In this document: piece after piece, positions 34,874-43,200 of the stretch | How positions within the stretch are numbered: position 1 is the first letter of the stretch | Layout: the number at the start of each line of letters is the position of its first letter | Origin: Ureibacillus galli | GTDB taxonomy: Bacteria; Bacillota; Bacilli; Bacillales_A; Planococcaceae | NCBI RefSeq assembly: GCF_014836845.1 | Contig: NZ_JACSQA010000012.1 | Span: forward strand, 29,815-93,814 | Direction: 5' to 3' | Length of the DNA stretch: 64,000 nt | Notes under the pieces: generated by a model | Database searches by the model: none | What the model saw: only the letters and a program-made list of their open reading frames with translations | What the model was told of the DNA's origin: nothing | Translations under genes and position numbers: made by a program

Positions 34874-35716
34874 TTATTTTATTCTTTTATAAAGAATTCC
34901 TAAAGTGTTCGGACCACAATGAGTGGAAACAGTACATCCCGCTGTTGTTTCAATGACTTCTTCAAAATGAGTAAATTGACCAATTAATTCTTTTACTTTT
35001 TCGACAGTTTCAGGCGAACAATGGGAATGGGTAATGAATATTCGACTTTTATCAATGTTATCATTGCTTTCTAATCGATCCTTCACATAATTTTCAAGGC
35101 AGCGATGGAAATTTCCTCGGTATTTTTTACCGACCTTCATTTTCCCATCAACTACTTCGATAGAAGGCTTAATTTTAAGTAAAGTGGCACCAAATGCTTC
35201 CATTCCAGAACAGCGTCCCCCTTTCCTTAAATAATCCATTTTATCAATAACAAAGCTTGCATCCACTTTTGGTATGATTGCTTCAAGTCGGCGACAAATC
35301 TCTTCAGCTTTAACGTTTTGTTTTGCCATTAACGCAGCTTCATAAACGACATGTCCACTACCTGTAGATAAATTGCTAGAATCAATGACGTAAACATTTT
35401 CGAATCCAAGAGCTGCAGTTTTAGCATTTTGATAGCATGATGAAAAATCAGAACCTAAACATATATGTATTATTGCTTCATAAGATGGCGCATGTTGGGC
35501 AAAAAACGTTTCATATTCAAACGTATTCACTGCAGCGGTTGTACAAGTTTTCCCTTGTTCCCCTACAAATTCAAAAATTTCTTTCGGTGAAATATTGACA
35601 CCATCGCGATAATCATCTTCATCTATAAGGACGTGGAGAGGCATTAATGTAATATCCAATTCTTCTAAAAGCTTTGGAGAAAGATCGCATGTACTGTCGG
35701 CAGTAATTTTAATCAT
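34874..35716 (-). CDS. DegV family fatty-acid-binding protein
   Basis: 280 residues, normal length. It starts with the family signature ITADSTCDL and contains TTAAVNTFEYE, a conserved Ser/Thr pocket region, and a C-terminal CTVSTHCGPNTLGILY that closes the lipid site. DegV/FakB proteins bind single fatty acids and hand them to the kinase FakA for phosphorylation and incorporation into phospholipids. FakA is not in the window. ATG 35716 has an AGAGGTG site. It is a single gene. Confidence 0.92.
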   Translation of the reverse strand: MIKITADSTCDLSPKLLEELDITLMPLHVLIDEDDYRDGVNISPKEIFEFVGEQGKTCTTAAVNTFEYETFFAQHAPSYEAIIHICLGSDFSSCYQNAKTAALGFENVYVIDSSNLSTGSGHVVYEAALMAKQNVKAEEICRRLEAIIPKVDASFVIDKMDYLRKGGRCSGMEAFGATLLKIKPSIEVVDGKMKVGKKYRGNFHRCLENYVKDRLESNDNIDKSRIFITHSHCSPETVEKVKELIGQFTHFEEVIETTAGCTVSTHCGPNTLGILYKRIK

Positions 35717-35827
35717 TTTTTACACCTCTTTTTATTTTTTCTAATATTATAACATAATGCCATTTTATTCTATTTAATTCGAATTATATGTTTTCATTTA
35801 AAAGAAATGAAAATGATATTTTTTTGT

Positions 35828-35857
35828 GAATAATTGTATTTTTCCATTCATATAAAT
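35828..35857 (+). promoter_or_regulatory. Possible sigma-E promoter of cotJABC
   Basis: GAATAAT, 14 bases, then CATATAAAT. Spacing and both boxes resemble the sigma-E consensus with mismatches, and the site lies about 30 bp before cotJA. The cotJ operon is sigma-E-controlled in B. subtilis. Confidence 0.45.
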
Positions 35858-35887
35858 TAGGTGTTACAAAAAAGAAAGGAGGATCAT

Positions 35888-36115
35888 ATGTCATCACAGT
35901 ATAAGTATTGGAAACCTTTTGTCGGACCCTTTGACCCATGTAAACCAATACGAGTCAAAAGTTATGCAACCCCTCCACAACTCTATATAACTTTTCAACC
36001 CGTTGGACTTCAACAATTTGAAACACCGCATCAGGCACTAATGCACGGTACACTTTGGCCACAATTATATAGTCCTTATCCTGATCCTATAAAGGGAGGA
36101 ACTTCTAGTGCCTAA
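35888..36115 (+). CDS. cotJA: Spore coat-associated protein CotJA
   Basis: 75 residues from ATG 35888, behind AAAGGAGG. A Pro-, Tyr- and Gln-rich protein with the CotJA pattern: an N-terminal KYWKPFVGPFDPC segment, YVTPP-like Pro motifs, and a C-terminal GTLWPQLYSPY. It is part of the coat-associated CotJ complex made in the mother cell. Its end overlaps cotJB by 8 bp, implying translational coupling. Confidence 0.93.
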   Translation: MSSQYKYWKPFVGPFDPCKPIRVKSYATPPQLYITFQPVGLQQFETPHQALMHGTLWPQLYSPYPDPIKGGTSSA

Positions 36116-36371
36116 ACAAATACCACCCGAATATTATCAATGTTTAGAAGAACTTCAAGCCATAGACTTTGTGTTAGTTGAACTAAACCTCTATTTAAAT
36201 ACTCATCCCCATGACTTTGAAGCAATTAAACAGTTTAATGAAACGGCTCAACGGAGTATGCAATTAAAAGTTGAATTTGAAAAAAGATTTGGTCCACTCA
36301 TGCATTTCGGAAGAAGTTATTCAAATTATCCGTGGAATATTGATGACTCACCTTGGCCATGGCAAGTTTAA
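36108..36371 (+). CDS. cotJB: Spore coat protein CotJB
   Basis: 87 residues from GTG 36108, seven bases behind GGGAGGA. It has the CotJB family pattern: an N-terminal helix with the YQCLEELQAIDFVLVELNLYL segment (two adjoining pieces), the NTHPHD turn, and a C-terminal W-x-I-DDSPWPW. It overlaps cotJA and is followed after 90 bp by cotJC. Confidence 0.94.
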   Translation: MPKQIPPEYYQCLEELQAIDFVLVELNLYLNTHPHDFEAIKQFNETAQRSMQLKVEFEKRFGPLMHFGRSYSNYPWNIDDSPWPWQV

Positions 36372-36461
36372 TGAAAACCTTGAATACTCTGGAAAAGTAT
36401 TTGAATACTTCGTCTATGAAAGTACCAATCATGAATAGGTTGTGAGGGGAGGAGTACGGCC

Positions 36462-37031
36462 ATGTATTATTATGAAAAGAAATTGCAATATCCCGTGAGA
36501 GTTAGTACATGTAACCCGATGCTTGCAAAATTTTTAATTGAACAATATGGTGGTGCAGACGGTGAACTTGCTGCCGCCCTTCGTTACATGAACCAACGTT
36601 ATACAATTCCTGATAAAGTAATAGGTGTACTTAATGATATTGCGACAGAAGAACTTTCCCACCTCGAGATGATTGCAACAATGGTTTATAAATTAACAAA
36701 AGATGCGACACCAGAACAAATGAAAGCAGCTGGATTAGGGGACCATTATGTAAATCATGACCGCGCGTTGTTCTATCATAATGCATCCGGTGTACCTTGG
36801 ACTGCTTCTTATATCCAAGCAAAAGGCGATCCAATTGCCGATTTATACGAAGATATTGCCGCTGAAGAAAAGGCAAGGGCGACATATCAATGGATTATTG
36901 ATCTTTCAGATGATCCGGATTTAAATGATGGTTTAAAGTTTTTAAGAGAAAGAGAAATTGTCCACTCCCTTCGTTTCAGAGAGGCAGTAGAAATATTAAA
37001 AGAAGAACAAGGGAAAAAGAGGTTTTTTTAA
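36462..37031 (+). CDS. cotJC: CotJC, manganese-catalase-like spore protein
   Basis: 189 residues, normal length. A four-helix manganese-catalase fold with conserved metal-type Glu and His residues in QYGGADGELAAA, TEELSHLEMIATMV and AAEEKARATYQ. It is associated with the spore coat and may destroy peroxide there. ATG 36462 has a GAGGGGAGG site. It is the last gene of cotJABC and is followed by a strong terminator. Confidence 0.95.
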   Translation: MYYYEKKLQYPVRVSTCNPMLAKFLIEQYGGADGELAAALRYMNQRYTIPDKVIGVLNDIATEELSHLEMIATMVYKLTKDATPEQMKAAGLGDHYVNHDRALFYHNASGVPWTASYIQAKGDPIADLYEDIAAEEKARATYQWIIDLSDDPDLNDGLKFLREREIVHSLRFREAVEILKEEQGKKRFF

Positions 37032-37042
37032 AGAAATATTGG

Positions 37043-37075
37043 CTGACCCAAAGAAGCCGCTTGGGTCAGTTTTTA
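37043..37075 (+). terminator. Terminator of the cotJ operon
   Basis: A perfect 8-bp stem, CTGACCCA and its complement, is followed by a T-rich tail. It lies 12 bp beyond the cotJC stop. Confidence 0.88.
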
Positions 37076-37192
37076 TTTTTTAAATCTTTCAGCCTATTCA
37101 TGCTAAAGTAAGTGAAAATAATGTTGCTAATCTTACTATGAACATGAGAAGATAGTTTCTATGATTTATAGTAGAAAGATTGGTGAACATTT

Positions 37193-38107
37193 GTGAATTC
37201 AAAAGCTTTAGTATTAGGGCTTTTTACTGTTTTAATATGGGGATCTACCTTTGCTGCAAATAGTTTTAGTCTTCATGGCGGCTATTCAGCCGGACATTTA
37301 ATTTTATTTCGTTTCATCATAGCTTCCATTATTTTTGCCCTCATCGCCTTCATACCAAAGATGAAATTTCGTTTACCGGAAAAAAGGGACATATGGAAAA
37401 TTGCCCTCCTCGGATGGGTTGGAATTAGCGGCTATCATATTTGTGCTACCTTTGGACAACTTACGATTAGTGCGGGTACTGCGGGCATGCTCATTGGTTC
37501 AGGACCAATTTTTACAACGATTTTTGCGATATTGATTTTGAAAGAGCGTTTAAGTAAAGTAGGTTGGGTTGGATTAGCTTTTGGGTTTGTTGGCATCTCC
37601 CTCATTGCGTTAGGTTCTGGTAATACGACATTCGGTATTGCACCAGGTGTGTTTTTAACAATTTTTGCCGCTATTGCAACGTCCATCTTTTTTGTTTACC
37701 AAAAGCCATTATTTAAGAAATATACAGCTATTGAATTAACCGCCTATTTTACTTGGACTGGTACAATTCCATTTCTTATATTTGCCCCAGGTCTTTTCGA
37801 AACAATACAATCATCATCCATTGAAGTTAATTTGACTGCTATGTATATCGGAATATTCCCAACGGCTGTTGCCTATTTAACTTGGGCAATTGCTTTATCT
37901 CAAGCAAATGCAAGCTCAATTTCAAGCGTTCTCTATTTGGAACCGGTGATTGCCATCATTGTTGCTTGGATTTGGTTAAATGAACTACCTGCTTCCCTAT
38001 CAATAATAGGTGGCCTTATTGCGATTTCAAGTGTATTAATTGTAAATTTCTACGGGAAGCGAAATCATCTCACACAGGATCACAATAATATAAAAACGAT
38101 TCAATAA
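37193..38107 (+). CDS. EamA (DMT) family transporter
   Basis: 304 residues with ten predicted membrane helices in two EamA repeats. Typical motifs are LIWGSTFAANSF at the start, RFIIAS in the first repeat, and LEPVIAIIVAWIWLNE near the end of the second. It is probably an exporter of amino acids or other metabolites; the substrate is not evident. It starts at GTG 37193 with only a weak ribosome site. It is intact, unlike the paralogue at 21843-22723. Confidence 0.92.
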   Translation: MNSKALVLGLFTVLIWGSTFAANSFSLHGGYSAGHLILFRFIIASIIFALIAFIPKMKFRLPEKRDIWKIALLGWVGISGYHICATFGQLTISAGTAGMLIGSGPIFTTIFAILILKERLSKVGWVGLAFGFVGISLIALGSGNTTFGIAPGVFLTIFAAIATSIFFVYQKPLFKKYTAIELTAYFTWTGTIPFLIFAPGLFETIQSSSIEVNLTAMYIGIFPTAVAYLTWAIALSQANASSISSVLYLEPVIAIIVAWIWLNELPASLSIIGGLIAISSVLIVNFYGKRNHLTQDHNNIKTIQ

Positions 38108-38117
38108 AAATAAAATT

Positions 38118-38145
38118 CCCGTGATGACTTTCTAATCATCACGGG
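38118..38145. terminator. Bidirectional terminator
   Basis: A perfect 10-bp stem, CCCGTGATGA and its complement, has T-rich sequence on the plus side and A-rich sequence on the other. It separates the convergent EamA and isoprenoid-synthase genes. Confidence 0.88.
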
Positions 38146-38168
38146 TTTATTTAACTCCTCAAGTACGA

Positions 38169-40532
38169 TTAACTGTTCCGAAACACAAGATAATTTAAAA
38201 ATTGTTTTAAAAAATTCGTATTATGGGGAATTTCTTTTAAAGCATCTAAAGCGGAACAATATTGTTCCCACATTGCCTTTTTAGCACCGTCTATCCCTAA
38301 AATCGTTACAAAAGTAGACGTCTTATTTTCCACATCTTTTCCTACTGGCTTTCCTAATGTTATAGCATCACCTAAGCAATCTAATAAATCATCCTTTATT
38401 TGAAAAGCAATTCCTGCATGACGGGCGAATTTCTTCAAACTATTCATTTCCACTTCCGATGCATTCGCTAAAATAGCTGGCATTAATAAAGAAGCTTCAA
38501 ATCCTAAACTAGTTTTATAAAAACTCATCGTATGAAGTTCTTCTAAAGTTAGCTGCCTTCCTTTGGACAGTAAATCCAACCCTTGACCTTTACACATATC
38601 TGCAGTCACCTGGGCAGAATAGCGAACCAATTCAAGAACATTACGCGTTTGGAAATCATGCAGTAAAGTTTGTTGCTCCATCGCCTTTTGGGTTAAAAAT
38701 AAGCCAGTTAATTCTGCTATCGCAACATTATAAACTTCATGTACCGTTGGACGTCCTCTGCGAGTCGGGGCATCATCTTGGGAAGGTAGATCGTCAAAAA
38801 TGAGCGAAGCAGTATGCATATATTCCAATGAGTTTAGAAGAGGAATGAGAGAGGTTTCTTTTAATCCGAACATTTCAACTCCTACAAACCAACTAATAAT
38901 CGGCCTCAAACGTTTCCCTTCTCCTATTAAACTATAATTTGCTGCATCGATTATAAGATCCTCTTTTAGTAAAGATTGATCATCGGCTATTCGTAAATGT
39001 TGATTAATTTGCTCCTTCACATCTTTTATCGTTTCCTTAAAATAGTCCCTTTCCTTCCGCTCCCTCTTTAAACTATCTATCATCTGGTCCCGAAGTAGTT
39101 TATCAAAAAAGGCAACATCATCTGCCTTTTCAACCGCACTGTCTAACAATTCCTTTAACTTCGGAACATTTGCAGTAAACTGTTCTAGCACTTGACGATA
39201 TTTCGTATATCCATGTTTTTCTTTAAAACGTTTTAAACCATTGATTGCACGTTTTAATATAATGTCCTTTGTTTTTGCATCGGAATGATAAACGTGATGA
39301 ATTAAATTCGTTATAACCGCCCAATACATTTCAAATGGATTAATTAAATCCTTTCGCTCTTCGTGATGCTTCAAGTAGTAAGTATAGGGCGTCACAGCAC
39401 CTATTTCCAAATCCTCAAACATATCTGCAAAGTCATCTGCCAATTGATTATAGATTCCATATAAAAATGTTCGCTGTTCAAACGCAGCATCTGTTTCCTG
39501 AGTAACAGATCTAGCAATCAATCTTGATGAAGAAGATTTTAAAATAATCGGTACATAGAGCTCCTCGTTAGAATAATTTGATGTATCTAAGCTTTTCCTA
39601 CGGTCTACTTCTTGAGATTGGAAAAATACATAAGCTTGTTGGAAAAACTTATTGGACTTTTGATGGGATTGAATAAATTCGAAAGCTTCCTTGAGTTCCT
39701 GATGAATAAACTTCATGTATTCATAGGTTTCTTGTGACCAACTTTTTTCGTTTAAAGGTGGGACTACCCCTGTTAAAAGCGAGATTCGGATTAATTGTGC
39801 ATATTGAGCTTTTTCATCTACAGACAGTAAATTGGAATCGAGAAGATCATCAATAAAAGGATAAGTTAAGCCATAGCAATAACCTAAGCGTATCGCTTTT
39901 TCTAATTTTGTAATACGTTCTATTGTAGGCACTTGATCATCCATGTCCTCCATTGTATGCATCAATACTCCAGCAATTATTTTAATTAGCTTTCGTTCAG
40001 CATTAATCACATCTAGCTTTTCCGGAATATTCGACGCAACATTATTTAATTTATTTAGGAGCCAATCAACTACAACTTCTATTTGTTCTTCTTTAGCCTT
40101 TCGGATAATCCAATCAAAGCTAAAAAACTGATTCTCATTATTTTTTGTAGATAAAAGGAGCTGTTCTTTTAATTGTTCTACTATCTGATCAATTTTGCAT
40201 GCTGTATTTGGATCATCTAATGTTTTGCCTAAATCACGTAAATAAATGTACGAGATACTACGGTCTAAATAATCGTCTAATTTATTAGTATAATCTAGCC
40301 ATTTAATAAAACGTATATCATCTTTAGAATTTGGTTTTCTTTTTTTAAGAGAGAAGTAAGTAAGGAGTTTAGAAGGATGAATATGATTTTTTCCCCACCA
40401 ATGAAAATCATTAACTAAAGTCTCAATATAGGTCTTGTTCATAACTTGTTTATAAAGTAACTGAAAATACTGCCTTGCTTCATCTTCCGCCTGCTGATAA
40501 TAGTGATCAGCATTAATCACATCATTTTTCAT
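38169..40532 (-). CDS. Two-domain isoprenoid-synthase-fold protein with C-terminal polyprenyl synthetase
   Basis: 787 residues, more than twice a normal prenyl synthase. The C-terminal part (about 490-787) is a complete trans-polyprenyl synthetase: GEGKRLRP, a first Asp motif DDLPSQDD near 578 in the short-chain form with two extra residues, RRGRPT, and a second Asp motif KDDLLD near 714. The N-terminal half (about 1-480) is all-helical and has its own Asp-rich motifs, FIDDLLDS near 225 and NQLADDFADMFEDLE near 360, as in class I terpene synthases. This suggests an enzyme that makes a prenyl diphosphate and uses it in the same chain. The product is unknown. ATG 40532 has an AAAGGTG site. It is a single gene. 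Confidence 0.82.
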   Translation of the reverse strand: MKNDVINADHYYQQAEDEARQYFQLLYKQVMNKTYIETLVNDFHWWGKNHIHPSKLLTYFSLKKRKPNSKDDIRFIKWLDYTNKLDDYLDRSISYIYLRDLGKTLDDPNTACKIDQIVEQLKEQLLLSTKNNENQFFSFDWIIRKAKEEQIEVVVDWLLNKLNNVASNIPEKLDVINAERKLIKIIAGVLMHTMEDMDDQVPTIERITKLEKAIRLGYCYGLTYPFIDDLLDSNLLSVDEKAQYAQLIRISLLTGVVPPLNEKSWSQETYEYMKFIHQELKEAFEFIQSHQKSNKFFQQAYVFFQSQEVDRRKSLDTSNYSNEELYVPIILKSSSSRLIARSVTQETDAAFEQRTFLYGIYNQLADDFADMFEDLEIGAVTPYTYYLKHHEERKDLINPFEMYWAVITNLIHHVYHSDAKTKDIILKRAINGLKRFKEKHGYTKYRQVLEQFTANVPKLKELLDSAVEKADDVAFFDKLLRDQMIDSLKRERKERDYFKETIKDVKEQINQHLRIADDQSLLKEDLIIDAANYSLIGEGKRLRPIISWFVGVEMFGLKETSLIPLLNSLEYMHTASLIFDDLPSQDDAPTRRGRPTVHEVYNVAIAELTGLFLTQKAMEQQTLLHDFQTRNVLELVRYSAQVTADMCKGQGLDLLSKGRQLTLEELHTMSFYKTSLGFEASLLMPAILANASEVEMNSLKKFARHAGIAFQIKDDLLDCLGDAITLGKPVGKDVENKTSTFVTILGIDGAKKAMWEQYCSALDALKEIPHNTNFLKQFLNYLVFRNS

Positions 40533-40863
40533 CTCTATTCACCTTTACCTTTAATCTCTTTGATGTTTTAAGGAAACATCAAGTCCTCCGAAAATCATGT
40601 TACTGCTCCCATCGATTGTCTTACTCAAATTGAACAATAACATCATGAAAGTTTATGAACATTGTATCAAACCTTTTAAATTGATAAATATCGGTGATAG
40701 TGATGGCATCTATGGCTTCAGATGAGGTTTGCGAAGTTATAGCTACCTATTAGGCATTTCGGAAATCAATGAGTTGCAGCTGAAATTTACGTTGCTAATA
40801 CCGAAGAGGGATCCAATAGTGAATAAATGGATATTAATGAAGGAGGTATGATTTTTTTTAATG
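40533..40863. other. Non-coding gap, possible decayed gene
   Basis: No ORF with a start and ribosome site spans this 330-bp stretch. The part 40700-40830 is less AT-rich than other gaps here. It shows an open but startless plus-strand frame (LRSYSYLLGISEINELQLK and on) and a shifted upstream frame ending in a stop, which could be a relic gene. I cannot identify a relative. The leader and promoter of the 38169-40532 gene must lie at its left end. Confidence 0.4.
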
Positions 40864-40893
40864 ATTAGAGGCTCATTTAGATGAGCCTCTAAT
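40864..40893 (-). terminator. Terminator-like hairpin after the acetyltransferase gene
   Basis: A perfect 13-bp stem, ATTAGAGGCTCAT and its complement with loop TTAG, lies 6 bp beyond the stop. On the minus strand there is no clear T-run, so it may act as a 3'-end stabiliser as much as a terminator. Confidence 0.6.
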
Positions 40894-40898
40894 CTGAT

Positions 40899-41441
40899 TT
40901 ATTGTACATGATCAACCTGTCTTCTCCATATCATATGATGTTCTCCTTCACCCCAATAATCTTTTAATAAAATAGTCGGTGTTCCAAACTTATTTTCCCA
41001 CATTTGTTGTGCCTCTTTATAACCGCTATCAAAGCAACATTCTTTAAACCCATTACGTTTCAACACTAGAAAAATTTCTTGTAAAAGCTTACTGCCAACA
41101 CCTTGTTTCTGAAATTGAGGATGTACATATAAAGAACCAACTTCCGGTAAATGACGATATTCCCCATCTGTTTCCTGCAATATTAAATCACCAACAGGTC
41201 CATATCCGATGGAGGCGATAATTTGACTTTCAACTAGGGCTACTAAAAAATAACGTTTTTTACCATTCGTTAACACTGCTTCTTCTAAATATTTTTTCTT
41301 TGTCTCAATTTCCATCTCGATCTCTTCTTTTAAATGAGCGATTCCTTCTCTTTCAAAAGTATGGGTAATTACAAATCGATAGAATTCATGCAGATATTCC
41401 AGATCTTCTGAGTGGATTTCTCGAATGACAAGATTATTCAA
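40899..41441 (-). CDS. GNAT family N-acetyltransferase
   Basis: 180 residues from TTG 41441, which has GAGGTG six bases upstream (GTG 41450 opens the frame but overlaps that site). The acetyl-CoA-binding motif is V-H-P-Q-F-Q-K-Q-G-V-G-S-K-L-L (about 110-125), preceded by the strand EVGSLYVHP. The acceptor substrate is unknown. It is 26 bp after the DUF4097 gene, so both are probably on one transcript. Confidence 0.87.
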   Translation of the reverse strand: MNNLVIREIHSEDLEYLHEFYRFVITHTFEREGIAHLKEEIEMEIETKKKYLEEAVLTNGKKRYFLVALVESQIIASIGYGPVGDLILQETDGEYRHLPEVGSLYVHPQFQKQGVGSKLLQEIFLVLKRNGFKECCFDSGYKEAQQMWENKFGTPTILLKDYWGEGEHHMIWRRQVDHVQ

Positions 41442-41467
41442 CTTGAACACCTCAAAGTTCCATTATT

Positions 41468-42322
41468 TTACTTTACTCTAATATCCCCATTATCAGATGT
41501 CAATTCTACCACTGTTTTCCCATTACCGAAGGTCGTTTCTTTATTGTCTTTACCGAAAACACTCACTTTACCATGATCCGTCTTTACATCGATAAAAACA
41601 TTGGACGGTTCTTTCTTTGTTTCAATATTAATTGAACCGTTATCCGTTTTTAACTCCATTGCTTCCTCTAACACGTTAGTGTAAATCGAAATATCACCAT
41701 TATCTGACTCGCCTTCAATTGTGCCGATACTATTTTTAATGATGATATCTCCATTATTCAATTCAGTAGTAATGACTTTACTCGTTATTTCCTCAAGAAC
41801 CATATCTCCATTGTCTGCTTCGCCAATAAAATCTTCTACTTCCATCTTCTTTGCCTCGATATTTCCATTATCTGTTTCTCCGATAAAGTTCTCTACTTTC
41901 ACATTTTCTACTAAAATATCCCCGTTATCAGTCGTTGCATTAATTTCTTTTAACTCTTTTTCCGGTAACAATACATTAACGGTTGGTGTATCCGCAAAAA
42001 AATTAAAGAAGAATTTTTTATACCATTTTCGATCAACATCGATTTTTAATGTATTTCCCCTTACGTCTACATCAAGTTTATAACGATTTTTTTCATTATT
42101 CATTAGTTGAACTGTCGTTGTATCACTATTTGTAGGTTGGATATTTATGTGCACATTATCAGAGTCAACTTCGACATGAGTATAATCTTTACTCATTTTT
42201 ACTTCATCTTCCGAATTTCGATTTGAAAAAACATTAAACAAAACGACCGCCACAATGGCAATTAATAAAATACCAATCGCAAATTTTTTATTCAAAATAT
42301 TCTTCTTCCCTTCCTCTTTCAT
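41468..42322 (-). CDS. DUF4097 beta-helix protein with membrane anchor (LiaG-like)
   Basis: 284 residues from ATG 42322 (a GTG lies one codon upstream; ribosome site weak). A single membrane segment (about 13-32) is followed by an outward-facing domain of repeated short strands. The motif D-N-G-D/N-I recurs at least eight times (TDNGDILV, ADNGDMVL, NNGDIIIKN and others), typical of the DUF4097 right-handed beta-helix. Relatives such as LiaG belong to cell-envelope stress operons. No two-component system is adjacent, so a similar role here is only a guess. Confidence 0.85.
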   Translation of the reverse strand: MKEEGKKNILNKKFAIGILLIAIVAVVLFNVFSNRNSEDEVKMSKDYTHVEVDSDNVHINIQPTNSDTTTVQLMNNEKNRYKLDVDVRGNTLKIDVDRKWYKKFFFNFFADTPTVNVLLPEKELKEINATTDNGDILVENVKVENFIGETDNGNIEAKKMEVEDFIGEADNGDMVLEEITSKVITTELNNGDIIIKNSIGTIEGESDNGDISIYTNVLEEAMELKTDNGSINIETKKEPSNVFIDVKTDHGKVSVFGKDNKETTFGNGKTVVELTSDNGDIRVK

Positions 42323-42479
42323 CACTTTAACTTTATGATACCGGATTAATCGAAAGAAAATAGTGACCCTAAACTGTAATTTTTTCTAAGTCTTAAGACG
42401 TAGCATCGTGTAATGACATCAACATATTTTCTATTCAATTGAACATCCTAAAGAAAATGGGTTTTAAGGAGTGTCTTCC

Positions 42480-43145
42480 ATGAAATTATTTCAAGTTCGA
42501 AAGGGACAATTTGTTTATTATGAAAATGAATTGCATAGAGTTTATGCTGTAAAACCAATGTATAAAAAATCCGTTCATTTAATTCGACTTCGCGATTTAA
42601 CACAACATTTATCTAGTGCAGCTGAAGTTGAACGATATCAACCGAAAGAATTAGATAGTTTTATTTTCAATAAAAAAGTTTATACCCTTTCAAAGGATAG
42701 GAGAGCCGAAGTCGGGGATTATATATTAATTACAAACCCTACCCCAGATTATTTAGATCACTATTCTTTAAATGAAATTGAAGTTGTTGCAACCGTTGAA
42801 AATAAAGGCGTTATTACAAATAATTCGAACGGAATTCGTCACCATGAATATTTATTAATGGTGCCAGGACGACATGAAAAAAGTAATCCGATTGAATATC
42901 GCGATAAAGGAAGTAATGAAGATATTCCCCTTAATGGTAATGAATCAGAGAATATCGGAGTTGATGACCTCCTTCCAATAATAGGGGATGTGTATAAAAA
43001 GAATGATAAAGAAACTACCTTAGAAGCAATGGTCATCGGTATTGAAGGTAGTTCGGTTTTTCTCGGCAACGGACAAAGCCTACATCAAGATGAATTAATG
43101 GATACAGAAAAGTGGCTTTTTCTTTATCATTTAGGTGACAAATAA
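42480..43145 (+). CDS. Unknown cytoplasmic protein, 221 residues
   Basis: ATG 42480 lies seven bases behind AAGGAGTG. The protein is beta-rich and charged, with no membrane segment. Residues 1-75 (FQVRKGQFVYYENELHRVYAV and following) look like a small SH3-like barrel, and similar turns recur later (VGDYILITN, GSSVFLGNG). I do not recognise a family. It ends 55 bp before the BCCT transporter gene on the same strand and may share its transcript. Confidence 0.7.
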   Translation: MKLFQVRKGQFVYYENELHRVYAVKPMYKKSVHLIRLRDLTQHLSSAAEVERYQPKELDSFIFNKKVYTLSKDRRAEVGDYILITNPTPDYLDHYSLNEIEVVATVENKGVITNNSNGIRHHEYLLMVPGRHEKSNPIEYRDKGSNEDIPLNGNESENIGVDDLLPIIGDVYKKNDKETTLEAMVIGIEGSSVFLGNGQSLHQDELMDTEKWLFLYHLGDK

Positions 43146-43200
43146 TTTTGTTCCTTACTCACTATATGAACATACATCAAGAAGTAAACGGAGGATTTTC

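Noticed and set aside
38169..40863. ComQ/ComX-type pheromone system around the polyprenyl synthetase
   Set aside because: The enzyme is far larger than ComQ, and I find no convincing ComX-like small gene, ComP or ComA nearby.
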